Below are positions 18,412-25,365 of a DNA stretch of 64,000 bases, in pieces. The position numbers and the translations under genes were made by a program. The stretch covers positions 744,001 through 808,000 of the forward strand of contig NZ_BDAM01000001.1 of the NCBI RefSeq assembly GCF_001895045.1. The letters run 5' to 3'. Numbering within the stretch: position 1 is the first letter of the stretch; every line of letters starts with the position of its first letter. The DNA comes from Rhodococcus coprophilus NBRC 100603. GTDB lineage: Bacteria > Actinomycetota > Actinomycetes > Mycobacteriales > Mycobacteriaceae. The notes beneath the pieces were generated by a model. That model worked only from the letters and a program-made list of their open reading frames with translations, did no database searches and was not told the DNA's origin.

Positions 18412-18592
18412 TCTGCTTGCACTTCAGTTCCCCGCCCCAGAACGCCCCGGTCAGGTGATGACGAAAGAGGAAGCCGGTGCGAAACCGGCGCGGTCCCGCC
18501 ACTGTAATCGGGAAGCGACCCTCCACTCTGCCACGGCCCATGAGCCGAAAAGCAGGAGGGGAGCGACGATCCGAGAGCCAGGACACTCCCGT
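18412..18592 (+). promoter_or_regulatory. Cobalamin (AdoCbl) riboswitch
   Basis: The hallmarks of the class appear in order. GAAGCCGGTGCGAAACCGGC forms a paired element, followed by GCGGTCCCGCCACTGTAATC, then GGAAGC, and the B12 box AGCCAGGACAC at 18576-18586. About 270 nt separate the B12 box from the lipoprotein start at 18860. Within this stretch TCGGGG...CCCCGA at about 18612-18630 can pair as part of an expression platform. Cobalamin binding is expected to switch the downstream transport operon off. Confidence 0.95.
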
Positions 18593-18859
18593 CATCGCGA
18601 CCTCCTATTCGGGGCGGATTTCCCCGAGAGAGGTGGGCCGTCCACCATGCGCTTCACCGCGCCGTCGCTATGCCCCATAGCAACCTCCGGCGTATCCGGG
18701 CCCGACGACTCTTTCACTGTTCACGCCTGCCGTCTGCCCTAATTCGGCTCGGAACGCTGGCGACCTTGGCTAGGCTTGTCTCGATTCCTCGGCTACTCGA
18801 GCATCTGCCGGCACGAACTAGATCTTCAGTCGACCATTACCGCTCACCTGTGGAGAAAC

Positions 18860-20059
18860 ATGTCCCAACGGCCCATGACCGCCGCGCTTTCCGTGCTCGT
18901 CACTGCAGGTCTCGTCCTGAGTGCGTGCTCGTCCGACACTTCGGGCGCAGACACCGCCATCGACGCACGCGGCTGCATCACCGATTTCGACGCGAACACC
19001 GATTACTTCCCCGACAAGTCGACACTGTCGGACGCGAAGAACTTCACCCTCGAGTACCACGACAGCTACCAGGTACTCACCGTGAACCAGCCGCACCCAG
19101 GCGGAGCACCGGAATCATATGTTCTGGTCAAGTGCGGCGCCCCAGCTCCGGAACTGTCCGGCGACCTCACGGCGGCTCCGAAGATCTCGACGCCGATCAC
19201 CAGCCTGTACTCGGCCTCGACCACGCACCTGCCGCTGATCACCGAGCTCGGCCAACTCGACGTCCTGACCGGTGTCTCGAACGCCGGGTTCGTGTCCGAT
19301 CCCGCGGTGCGTGAGCGGATCGACGCCGGAGAGATCGTCGAGTATGCGCCCGGACAGACGGTGAACACTGAGACGGTTGTCGCCGCGGACCCGGATGTGC
19401 TGATGACCGGCGGCACCGACGATCCGTCGTACGCCAAGCTCCGCGCCGCCGGGATTCCGGTTGTCGCGAACGCCGAATACCTCGAGTCGACCGCCCTCGG
19501 GCGCTCCGAGTGGATCAAGGCGATGGCAGCGCTCACCGGCACCGAAGCACAGGCAGCGGACGTCTACTCGCAGATCCGCAGCGACTACGAGGACGTCTCG
19601 GCGAAGGCGCAGGGCGCCGCGGCCAGCCCGGTACTACCCGGCACGATGACCCAGGGCACGTGGTACATGCCCGCCGGTGGCAGCTACATCGGCGGACTGG
19701 TCCGCGACGCGGGCGGCAGCTACCCGTGGCTGACCAATCCGGCGACCGGCAGCCTGCAACTGAACTTCGAATCGGTGTACGCGCAGGCCGGCAGCGCGCC
19801 GACGTGGTTCGTCACCAATTCGTGGGAGACGACCGCCGACGCCGTCGCCGAGGATCCCCGCTACGGTCGGCTCGCCGCGGCCCGCGACGGCGCGGTGTGG
19901 TCGGCGACGAAGGCGATCGGCCCGACGGGCGGTAACGACTTCCACGAGCGCGGCGTCACCCGCCCCGACCTGGTGCTCGCCGATATTGTCGCGATCCTGC
20001 ATCCGGAACTGATGCCGAACCACGAGTTCGTGTTCTACCGGCAGGTGCCGCGGGCATGA
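18860..20059 (+). CDS. Periplasmic-binding-type lipoprotein of a corrinoid/metallophore ABC importer
   Basis: 399 residues from the ATG at 18860 with GGAGA 4 bp upstream. The lipoprotein signal ends in the lipobox LSAC (C23). The body is a BtuF/FecB-type clustered binding fold, preceded by an N-terminal extension (FDANTDYFPDK...YHDSYQVLTV) that is common in actinobacterial members. It captures the substrate outside the membrane and hands it to the permease. The cobalamin riboswitch upstream points to a corrinoid; the sequence alone cannot exclude a siderophore. Its stop overlaps the permease start (ATGA). Confidence 0.88.
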   Translation: MSQRPMTAALSVLVTAGLVLSACSSDTSGADTAIDARGCITDFDANTDYFPDKSTLSDAKNFTLEYHDSYQVLTVNQPHPGGAPESYVLVKCGAPAPELSGDLTAAPKISTPITSLYSASTTHLPLITELGQLDVLTGVSNAGFVSDPAVRERIDAGEIVEYAPGQTVNTETVVAADPDVLMTGGTDDPSYAKLRAAGIPVVANAEYLESTALGRSEWIKAMAALTGTEAQAADVYSQIRSDYEDVSAKAQGAAASPVLPGTMTQGTWYMPAGGSYIGGLVRDAGGSYPWLTNPATGSLQLNFESVYAQAGSAPTWFVTNSWETTADAVAEDPRYGRLAAARDGAVWSATKAIGPTGGNDFHERGVTRPDLVLADIVAILHPELMPNHEFVFYRQVPRA

Positions 20060-21180
20060 CGACGCTCCTGTCCCCTCCGCCGGCCCCGGTCACCGGGCCG
20101 GCGGACGGGAGCGGGCCGACGCCGGCACCGCGTGCGTTCTCGCGGCGGACCGCGATCACGCTGGCGCTGCTGGCCGCCTTCACGGTCGTGCTGTTCGTGC
20201 TCGCGCTGGCCCTCGGCCCGGTGCGGGTGCCGCTGGCGGACACCGCGCGGGTGCTGATCGGCGCTGCCCCCTCCGACCCGCGCTGGCAGGTGGTGGTGCA
20301 CGAACTGCGCTTGCCTCGTACGATCACCGCCGTCCTCGTCGGCGCGGCGCTCGGTGTCGCCGGCCTGCAGATGCAGACCCTGTTCCGGAATGCGCTCGCC
20401 GACCCGTTCGTTCTCGGAGCGAGTTCCGGGGCGAGTCTCGGTGTCGCGCTGGTCGTCGTCGCCGCGGGAGGCGCGGGCGCGGCGTCGTTCACGTCCGGTT
20501 TCGCGGGAGCGGGACGCGCGGGTGTCGTGGCGGCGGCCGCGACCGGAGCCGCTGTCGTCCTGCTGCTGGTGCTGCTGTTCTCGCACTGGGTGAAGAACGC
20601 CGTGACTCTGCTCCTGATCGGCGTGATGGTCGGCTCCGCCACCACCGCGATCGTGAGCGTCCTGCTGGTCTATGCCGATCCACAACGTGCGCAACACTTC
20701 CTGCTGTGGGGCCTGGGCAGCTTCGCCGCCACCACGTGGGCCGATCTCGTGCTCATGGCCCCGATCGTGCTGGTGTGCATCTGCTTCGCGCTCGCCACGG
20801 TCCGACCCCTCAACGCACTCCTGCTCGGGGAGGGTTACGCCCGAACGATGGGCATCAACGTCCGACGGGCCCGCCTGCTCACCCTGCTCGCGGCCTCGTT
20901 GCTGGCGGGAGTGACCACAGCGTTCTGCGGCCCGATCGGTTTCCTTGGTCTCGCCGTTCCGCACCTGTCCCGCCTCGCCGTCGGTACATCGGACCACCGG
21001 TCGCTGATGCCGACCGTCATCCTCATGGGGTCCGCCGTGGCGCTCGCGTGCGGCATCGTCAGCCAGGTCCCCGGCAGTGACGCAGTTCTTCCGCTCAACG
21101 CCGTCACCGCTCTGATCGGTGCACCGATCGTCGTGACGATCCTCGTCCGCAGCGGCCGCGGCGTCGGAGGTGCACTGTGA
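20056..21180 (+). CDS. FecCD/BtuC-type ABC transporter permease
   Basis: 374 residues, ATG at 20056 within the stop of the binding-protein gene. After a cytoplasmic N-terminus of about 35 residues the first membrane helix begins. The family pattern LRLPRTITAVLVGAALGVAG-LQMQTLFRNALADPFVLG is present (given here in two parts). Ten membrane segments and the GFLGLAVPHLSR cytoplasmic coupling loop follow near residue 295. It forms the dimeric membrane channel of the importer and overlaps the next gene by 4 bp (GTGA), so the operon is translationally coupled. Confidence 0.93.
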   Translation: MTTLLSPPPAPVTGPADGSGPTPAPRAFSRRTAITLALLAAFTVVLFVLALALGPVRVPLADTARVLIGAAPSDPRWQVVVHELRLPRTITAVLVGAALGVAGLQMQTLFRNALADPFVLGASSGASLGVALVVVAAGGAGAASFTSGFAGAGRAGVVAAAATGAAVVLLLVLLFSHWVKNAVTLLLIGVMVGSATTAIVSVLLVYADPQRAQHFLLWGLGSFAATTWADLVLMAPIVLVCICFALATVRPLNALLLGEGYARTMGINVRRARLLTLLAASLLAGVTTAFCGPIGFLGLAVPHLSRLAVGTSDHRSLMPTVILMGSAVALACGIVSQVPGSDAVLPLNAVTALIGAPIVVTILVRSGRGVGGAL

Positions 21181-23024
21181 CCGACATCGTCCTGGACCTC
21201 ACCGACGTCGCCGTCGGCTATCACGCCCGCCGCGCGCTGCGCCCGACCACCACGCGGATCGTCGCGTCGAACATCGACGCCGTCGCACGCCGCGGCGAGC
21301 TCACCGTGCTGCTCGGCCCCAACGGCAGCGGCAAGTCCACGCTGCTGCGCACCCTGTGCGGCCTCCAACCCGCCCTCCGCGGCTCGATCACATTGTCCGG
21401 CAACGACCTGCATGCAATGCCCGCCGCCGAGCTTGCCCGCACGATCGCCGTCGTGCTCACCGACCGCGTCGATCCTGGCATGCTGTCGGCGCGCGAACTG
21501 GCCGGACTGGGCCGCACCCCGCACCTCGGACTCGGCGGCCGAATGAGCGCCCGCGACCACGCCGTGGTCGCGTGGGCGCTCGACGCGGTCGGCGCCACCC
21601 ATCTGGCCGACAGGCCGGCGAGCGAACTGTCCGACGGCGAGCGCCAGCGCGTGCTCACGGCGCGGGCGCTTGCCCAGGAGCCCACCCTGTTGGTCCTCGA
21701 CGAGCCCACCGCGTTCCTCGACGTCCCGTCACGGGTCGCGCTCGTGGAACTGCTTCGCGCAGCAGCCCGGGAACACCATCTGGCGGTGGTGATGTCGACG
21801 CACGACCTCGAGTTGGCGCTGCGTGTCGCCGACCATGTCTGGCTCGTCGACCGCACCGGCCGATTGTCCACCGGCACGCCGGAGCGCCTCGCGCTCGACG
21901 GCCGGATCGGCGACGTCTTCGATTCGCGGTCACTGCGATTCGACGTCGGCTCCGGGGTCTTCACTCTCACGCCCGCACACAAGTCGCCGATCCGGGCGCG
22001 GGTCCGCGCGCCGCAGCCGGCAGCGTCGGCGATCGGGCGGCTACTCGGTCGCGAGGGCGCAGTGGTGGTCGACGACGACCAGCCCGCCGATCTGCTCGTC
22101 GACACAGGCGAGGGTCTCTCGGTTTTCCACGCCGGGAAGGTGCGTCCCGTCGAAGGCCTGGATGCGCTCCCACGTGTCCTACGTGACCTGCCGCGCACCG
22201 ATCTACGCCTCGCCCCAGGCAACGCGGTCACCTCGACACTCGAAACCTTGGCCAGCATCAGCCCGTGCTTCACCGCCACGACGGGCGATCGCGGCCCGAG
22301 CAGATGGCGCCCGGTGCACGACCTCTACGACTACGCCGACGCGCTCGCCGGCGTAGTCGGACACGTAGGCGCCCGGATCGGCACCACCGAATACCGGGTG
22401 GCGGCATCGACGCTGTATCTCGGCTACGCGGCCCGCCTGTGGTCGCTCGCGCTCGGCGGCATCGTCCGCACCGGAATCCTGCCCGACGTCGACCGCCTGC
22501 TGTGGCGTGACGTGGACGGTCGCATCGACCTGCACCTGCCCGATGCCGTCGGCTGGGTGGACGACGATCTGGACGAGCTGGTCGAGGTCGCGCGCGAGAT
22601 GGTCCTGGGCCGCCACATGGAACCGATGATCGCGGCGATCCGCGCCGCCGAGCCCATGTCGGCGCGCCTGCTGCGAGGCAACACCGCGTCGGCGCTGATC
22701 GGCGCAGCCCGAGTACTCGACGGAGAGGCCGGAACAGTCGCCGTGAAACTCGCGGAGACGATCCTCCTCGACCAGCGACTGGTTGACACAGTCGACCGGG
22801 AGGGACCCGGGTTCCGGCGCCGCAGCTGCTGCCTTTTCTATCGCACGCCCGCCTCCGGCTACTGCGAGGACTGCGTGCTCACCCGTCCGAATGCACTCGA
22901 AAAGAAGGAGGAATCGGCATGTCCACCACTCAACCCGAAGGGGTCCAGACCCCGATTATCGTCACCGAAAGCGGAGGGCGCGAACAGCGCTGGCCTATCC
23001 CGGCGGACGAGGAATCGCTGCTGA
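21177..23024 (+). CDS. Fused ABC importer ATPase and FhuF-like 2Fe-2S reductase
   Basis: 615 residues, GTG start at 21177. Residues 1-265 form an importer ATPase: Walker A GPNGSGKS (47-54), signature LSDGE (151-155), Walker B LLVLDEP (171-177) and H-loop H209 (STHD). After a linker domain, residues ~350-566 match FhuF ferric-siderophore reductases and end with the 2Fe-2S motif CCLFYRTPASGYCEDC (C551, C552, C563, C566). The fusion joins the import motor to a reductase on the inner face of the membrane. Under a cobalamin riboswitch, reduction of the cobalt centre of an imported corrinoid is a possible role. The last ~35 codons overlap the next gene, suggesting stop-codon loss or a run-on tail. 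Confidence 0.88.
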   Translation: MTDIVLDLTDVAVGYHARRALRPTTTRIVASNIDAVARRGELTVLLGPNGSGKSTLLRTLCGLQPALRGSITLSGNDLHAMPAAELARTIAVVLTDRVDPGMLSARELAGLGRTPHLGLGGRMSARDHAVVAWALDAVGATHLADRPASELSDGERQRVLTARALAQEPTLLVLDEPTAFLDVPSRVALVELLRAAAREHHLAVVMSTHDLELALRVADHVWLVDRTGRLSTGTPERLALDGRIGDVFDSRSLRFDVGSGVFTLTPAHKSPIRARVRAPQPAASAIGRLLGREGAVVVDDDQPADLLVDTGEGLSVFHAGKVRPVEGLDALPRVLRDLPRTDLRLAPGNAVTSTLETLASISPCFTATTGDRGPSRWRPVHDLYDYADALAGVVGHVGARIGTTEYRVAASTLYLGYAARLWSLALGGIVRTGILPDVDRLLWRDVDGRIDLHLPDAVGWVDDDLDELVEVAREMVLGRHMEPMIAAIRAAEPMSARLLRGNTASALIGAARVLDGEAGTVAVKLAETILLDQRLVDTVDREGPGFRRRSCCLFYRTPASGYCEDCVLTRPNALEKKEESACPPLNPKGSRPRLSSPKAEGANSAGLSRRTRNRC

Positions 23025-23494
23025 AGCTGATACACATCCTGTTCGACGAGTACTGGGACGACATCTGGTTCGGCATCATGATGGAGGGCGCCGCATGGGA
23101 GGTCGCGGCACCGAACGCTTCCAAACGCATCTCGATGTTCGACGGTTACGCGACGATCGACTTCGGCCGCTGGCACTTCCATCTCTGCATCGGCGAACAC
23201 AACGACAGCGGACCGGAACTCGGCCGGATCCGCCGCTGCTCGCGCGCCGAGCTGTACCGCAGCCTCGGCGCCGACGGCACCCCACACTCGTGGGGCGTCC
23301 GCATGTTCAACGGCCGCGACGAACAGATGATGACAGCCATGCTGCCCAACCCATTCCTGACCAAGACACAGCAGATCCGCGACGAACTCGACTTCTCGCA
23401 GCTCCAACTCTGGGACCGCCTGCGCGAGCAGTACCTCGGGCTCGGTCCGGATGAGTTGGACCGCCAAGGCAGGGGCTACCGCCATCAGAGCTAG
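22919..23494 (+). CDS. Conserved hypothetical protein, fourth gene of the riboswitch operon
   Basis: 191 residues from the ATG at 22919, which has a strong AAGGAGGA site 6 bp upstream; it overlaps the fused ATPase-reductase gene by 106 bp in another frame. I do not recognise the family with certainty. It is soluble, with no signal peptide or membrane segment. Aromatic and histidine residues cluster in FDGYATIDFGRWHFHLCIGEH (shown here as 21 residues less the last: FDGYATIDFGRWHFHLCIGE) followed by H, and in RRCSRAELYRSLG and SWGVRMFNG. Co-transcription with the importer implies a role in handling the imported compound. Confidence 0.75.
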   Translation: MSTTQPEGVQTPIIVTESGGREQRWPIPADEESLLKLIHILFDEYWDDIWFGIMMEGAAWEVAAPNASKRISMFDGYATIDFGRWHFHLCIGEHNDSGPELGRIRRCSRAELYRSLGADGTPHSWGVRMFNGRDEQMMTAMLPNPFLTKTQQIRDELDFSQLQLWDRLREQYLGLGPDELDRQGRGYRHQS

Positions 23495-23503
23495 CGATAG
23501 CTC
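23488..23503 (+). terminator. Short hairpin at the end of the riboswitch operon
   Basis: GAGCTA-GCGA-TAGCTC: a perfect 6-bp stem with a GNRA-type tetraloop that includes the stop codon of the 191-residue protein. It is short for a terminator, so confidence is low. Confidence 0.35.
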
Positions 23504-23550
23504 GCGCACTACCTTGCATCGAGCACCCGCGACCGGGGTGGGTGGCCTGC

Positions 23551-24180
23551 TCAGTCGGTCCGCGCCGGATCGTCGACCAGACGTAGTTCGGGGCGAGTGC
23601 TCGGGTCCCCGATGAGCGTGCGGAGCCTGGGCAGCTTGAAGGACAGTTCGCCAGCAAATTCCTTGATGGATACCGTTCGCCTCGGCGAGTTCGAGGGCCC
23701 GCTCGAGGAGAACAGGGACCTCTCCGGGATAGTCGGCGACGGGTTCGGGCCGGCCAGTTCCAGGTTCGTAGCTGCCGGAGCCTCTGGTAGGCGCGCCGGT
23801 AGGTTGCACCACTCACCGCACCGACCTCGCGGCACCGGTAGATCAGGGGGTCGACCGAGTACACCCCCTTGCTCGCCGAGTTGTGCGAGCGCGTTGAGGT
23901 CGAGTCGGCCCGGCAAGAGTGGGGTGATCTGGGCGGAAGGCGTGAGCAGCTCTGCGGCGAAACGATCTGCCTCCCTTTTCTGCGGGTCCCCGGCGACACG
24001 GTCCCCGTGCATGACCAGATGCCCAAGTTTCGTACGCCGCCGGTGAAGCGGTGCCGGTAGACGTCGTAGGCACGCCCTCCTCCCAGCGCAGTCACCTGGG
24101 CACGACTGAAGATCGAGTTGGCGCGCAGTTCGGTGTTTGAGATTCGAAAAATGACTGCGCGAGATTCCACAGATCGTGAT
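23551..24180 (-). pseudogene. Decayed ImmA/IrrE-type metallopeptidase
   Basis: Pieces of the family appear in several frames on the minus strand. LGHLVMH (24007-24027), the second half of the HELGHLVMH zinc motif, is preceded by T-K in place of H-E. Next come GDRVAGDPQKREADRFAAEL and ALAQLGEQ. A shifted frame then gives DPLIYRCREVGAVSGATYRR, and the remainder ends SIKEFAGELSFKLPRLRTL. Loss of the zinc-binding HE pair and at least two frameshifts mark it as a relic. Intact relatives cleave phage or ICE repressors or act in toxin-antitoxin-like modules. It lies just inside the right edge of the island. Confidence 0.75.
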
Positions 24181-24223
24181 ACTTCGCCATCACGTCCTGC
24201 GGATTCATCAGCGAATAATGAAG

Positions 24224-24666
24224 GGCCCTGGTGAGGTTCACGCCCGCCGCCACCCGCCGTCCACCAGAACCACGAGCCCGTCCAGCTCGAGCAGGGACAA
24301 GGCAGCCCGCACCTGCTCGACCGGCACACCCGCCGACTCCGCCAAGACCGACGGAGTGCAACTGCCCGTGGCCGGAAAAGCCTCGTACACAAGAGAACTC
24401 TCCCTCGACAAGCCATCGAGATCGCGGCGGAACAACGCGTCACGTCCGTCGTCACGCCCGAGCACCGGACCGCATTCCTCCACGACCTCGTGCGCACTGC
24501 CCACCAGACGCGCTTCACCTTCCCGGATCATCCGGTGGCAACCCTGCGACGATGCGGAGGTCACCGGACCCGGCACCGCCATCACGGGCTTGCCGAGCCG
24601 CCGAGCCCACGTCGCGGTGTTGCGGGCGCCGCTGCGCCATCCTGCTTCGACCACGACCGTGCCCGC
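24224..24666. repeat. Right direct repeat: intact dprA 3' end
   Basis: 443 bp matching 17330-17752 in direct orientation, 6,894 bp apart start to start. Both copies begin at GGCCCTGGTGAGGTTCACGC, just past the dprA stop. This copy is continuous with full-length dprA. It differs from the left copy by a ~20-bp segment missing there and by scattered substitutions. Confidence 0.9.
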
Positions 24667-25365
24667 AGAGAGCGCCGCGATCAGCCGATTGCGCGCCAGG
24701 AACCGGTACCGGGCAGGCGTGGTCCCCGGCGGGTATTCGCTGACGACGAGACCCGCCTCCGACACCGAGCGGAGCAACGCGGAGTGCGCTGCGGGATAGG
24801 CGCGGTCGACGCCGCAGGCAAGGACGGCCAGCGTCGTTCCCCCGACCCCCAGCGCCGCTCGGTGCGCGGCAGCATCGACCCCGAACGCCGCACCGGACAC
24901 CACTGTCCACCCGTCGACGGCAAGATCCCCGGCGACCTGCGCGGTCACGTGTTCGCCGTATCCGCTCGCCGCGCGGGTGCCCACGATGCCCACGGACCGG
25001 TCGGTCAGTTCGTCGATTCTTCGCTCCCCCCACACCCACAGCGCGAGAGGCGGCGCGTCGGCGTCGACGGTGGTGGTCAGCAACTCGAATCCGAGTAGGT
25101 GCCAGGCCGGCCACTCCTCGTCGTCAGGCGTGACCAGGCGCCCTCCCGATCGTGCGAGCCTGCCGAGATCCTCCGCCGCCGTGTCGAGGTGCGCCCGCGC
25201 GGCAAGCCGGGACGACAACCGTCCGCCCGCGCCGCCCTGACGAACCGCCTCGGCCACCTCGACCACACCATGTTCCCCGATCGCCGCGGACAACGACCGG
25301 GACGCGCCCTGCCCCACCGTGGACAGATACGCCCAGGCGAGACGTCTCTCGTCGGCCGCGCTCAC
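24238..25365 (-). CDS. dprA: DNA-processing protein DprA (single-stranded DNA loader of RecA)
   Basis: 375 residues from the GTG at 25365, which overlaps the yifB stop (GTGA). DprA binds incoming single-stranded DNA and loads RecA during transformation-like uptake. The Rossmann-like DNA-binding core has SVGIVGTRAASGYG (124-137), VVSGAAFGVDAAAH (155-168), GTTLAVLACGVDRAYP and GTVVVEAGWRSGARNTA. A C-terminal winged-helix-like DML1 domain follows. The last 143 codons are the part duplicated at 17330-17752. Although the region has been rearranged, this copy appears intact. Confidence 0.93.
   Translation of the reverse strand: MSAADERRLAWAYLSTVGQGASRSLSAAIGEHGVVEVAEAVRQGGAGGRLSSRLAARAHLDTAAEDLGRLARSGGRLVTPDDEEWPAWHLLGFELLTTTVDADAPPLALWVWGERRIDELTDRSVGIVGTRAASGYGEHVTAQVAGDLAVDGWTVVSGAAFGVDAAAHRAALGVGGTTLAVLACGVDRAYPAAHSALLRSVSEAGLVVSEYPPGTTPARYRFLARNRLIAALSAGTVVVEAGWRSGARNTATWARRLGKPVMAVPGPVTSASSQGCHRMIREGEARLVGSAHEVVEECGPVLGRDDGRDALFRRDLDGLSRESSLVYEAFPATGSCTPSVLAESAGVPVEQVRAALSLLELDGLVVLVDGGWRRA

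Larger units (their letters stand above)
17330..24223. mobile_element. Probable acquired genomic island bracketed by dprA 3'-end direct repeats
   Basis: The segment starts at a displaced copy of the dprA 3' end and stops where the intact dprA copy begins again. It carries two decayed genes (AAA-type ATPase, ImmA/IrrE peptidase) of kinds often carried by mobile elements. It also carries an intact riboswitch-controlled corrinoid-type uptake operon. The ATPase remnant is clearly richer in A+T than its surroundings. No integrase or transposase is visible, so the mechanism of entry is unknown. The island call is inference from the duplication, the decay and the break in gene order relative to mycobacteria. 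Confidence 0.6.

Noticed and set aside
17403-24518. Two similar Arg/Trp-rich frames starting MKRVWWAVRTRSW, at 17624 and 24518
   Set aside because: Their likeness only reflects the duplicated dprA 3' end read in another frame; they are not a gene family.
17330-24666. Possible tandem duplication of dprA with a functional second copy
   Set aside because: The left copy lacks the Rossmann core and has an internal deletion, so it cannot be a working paralogue.
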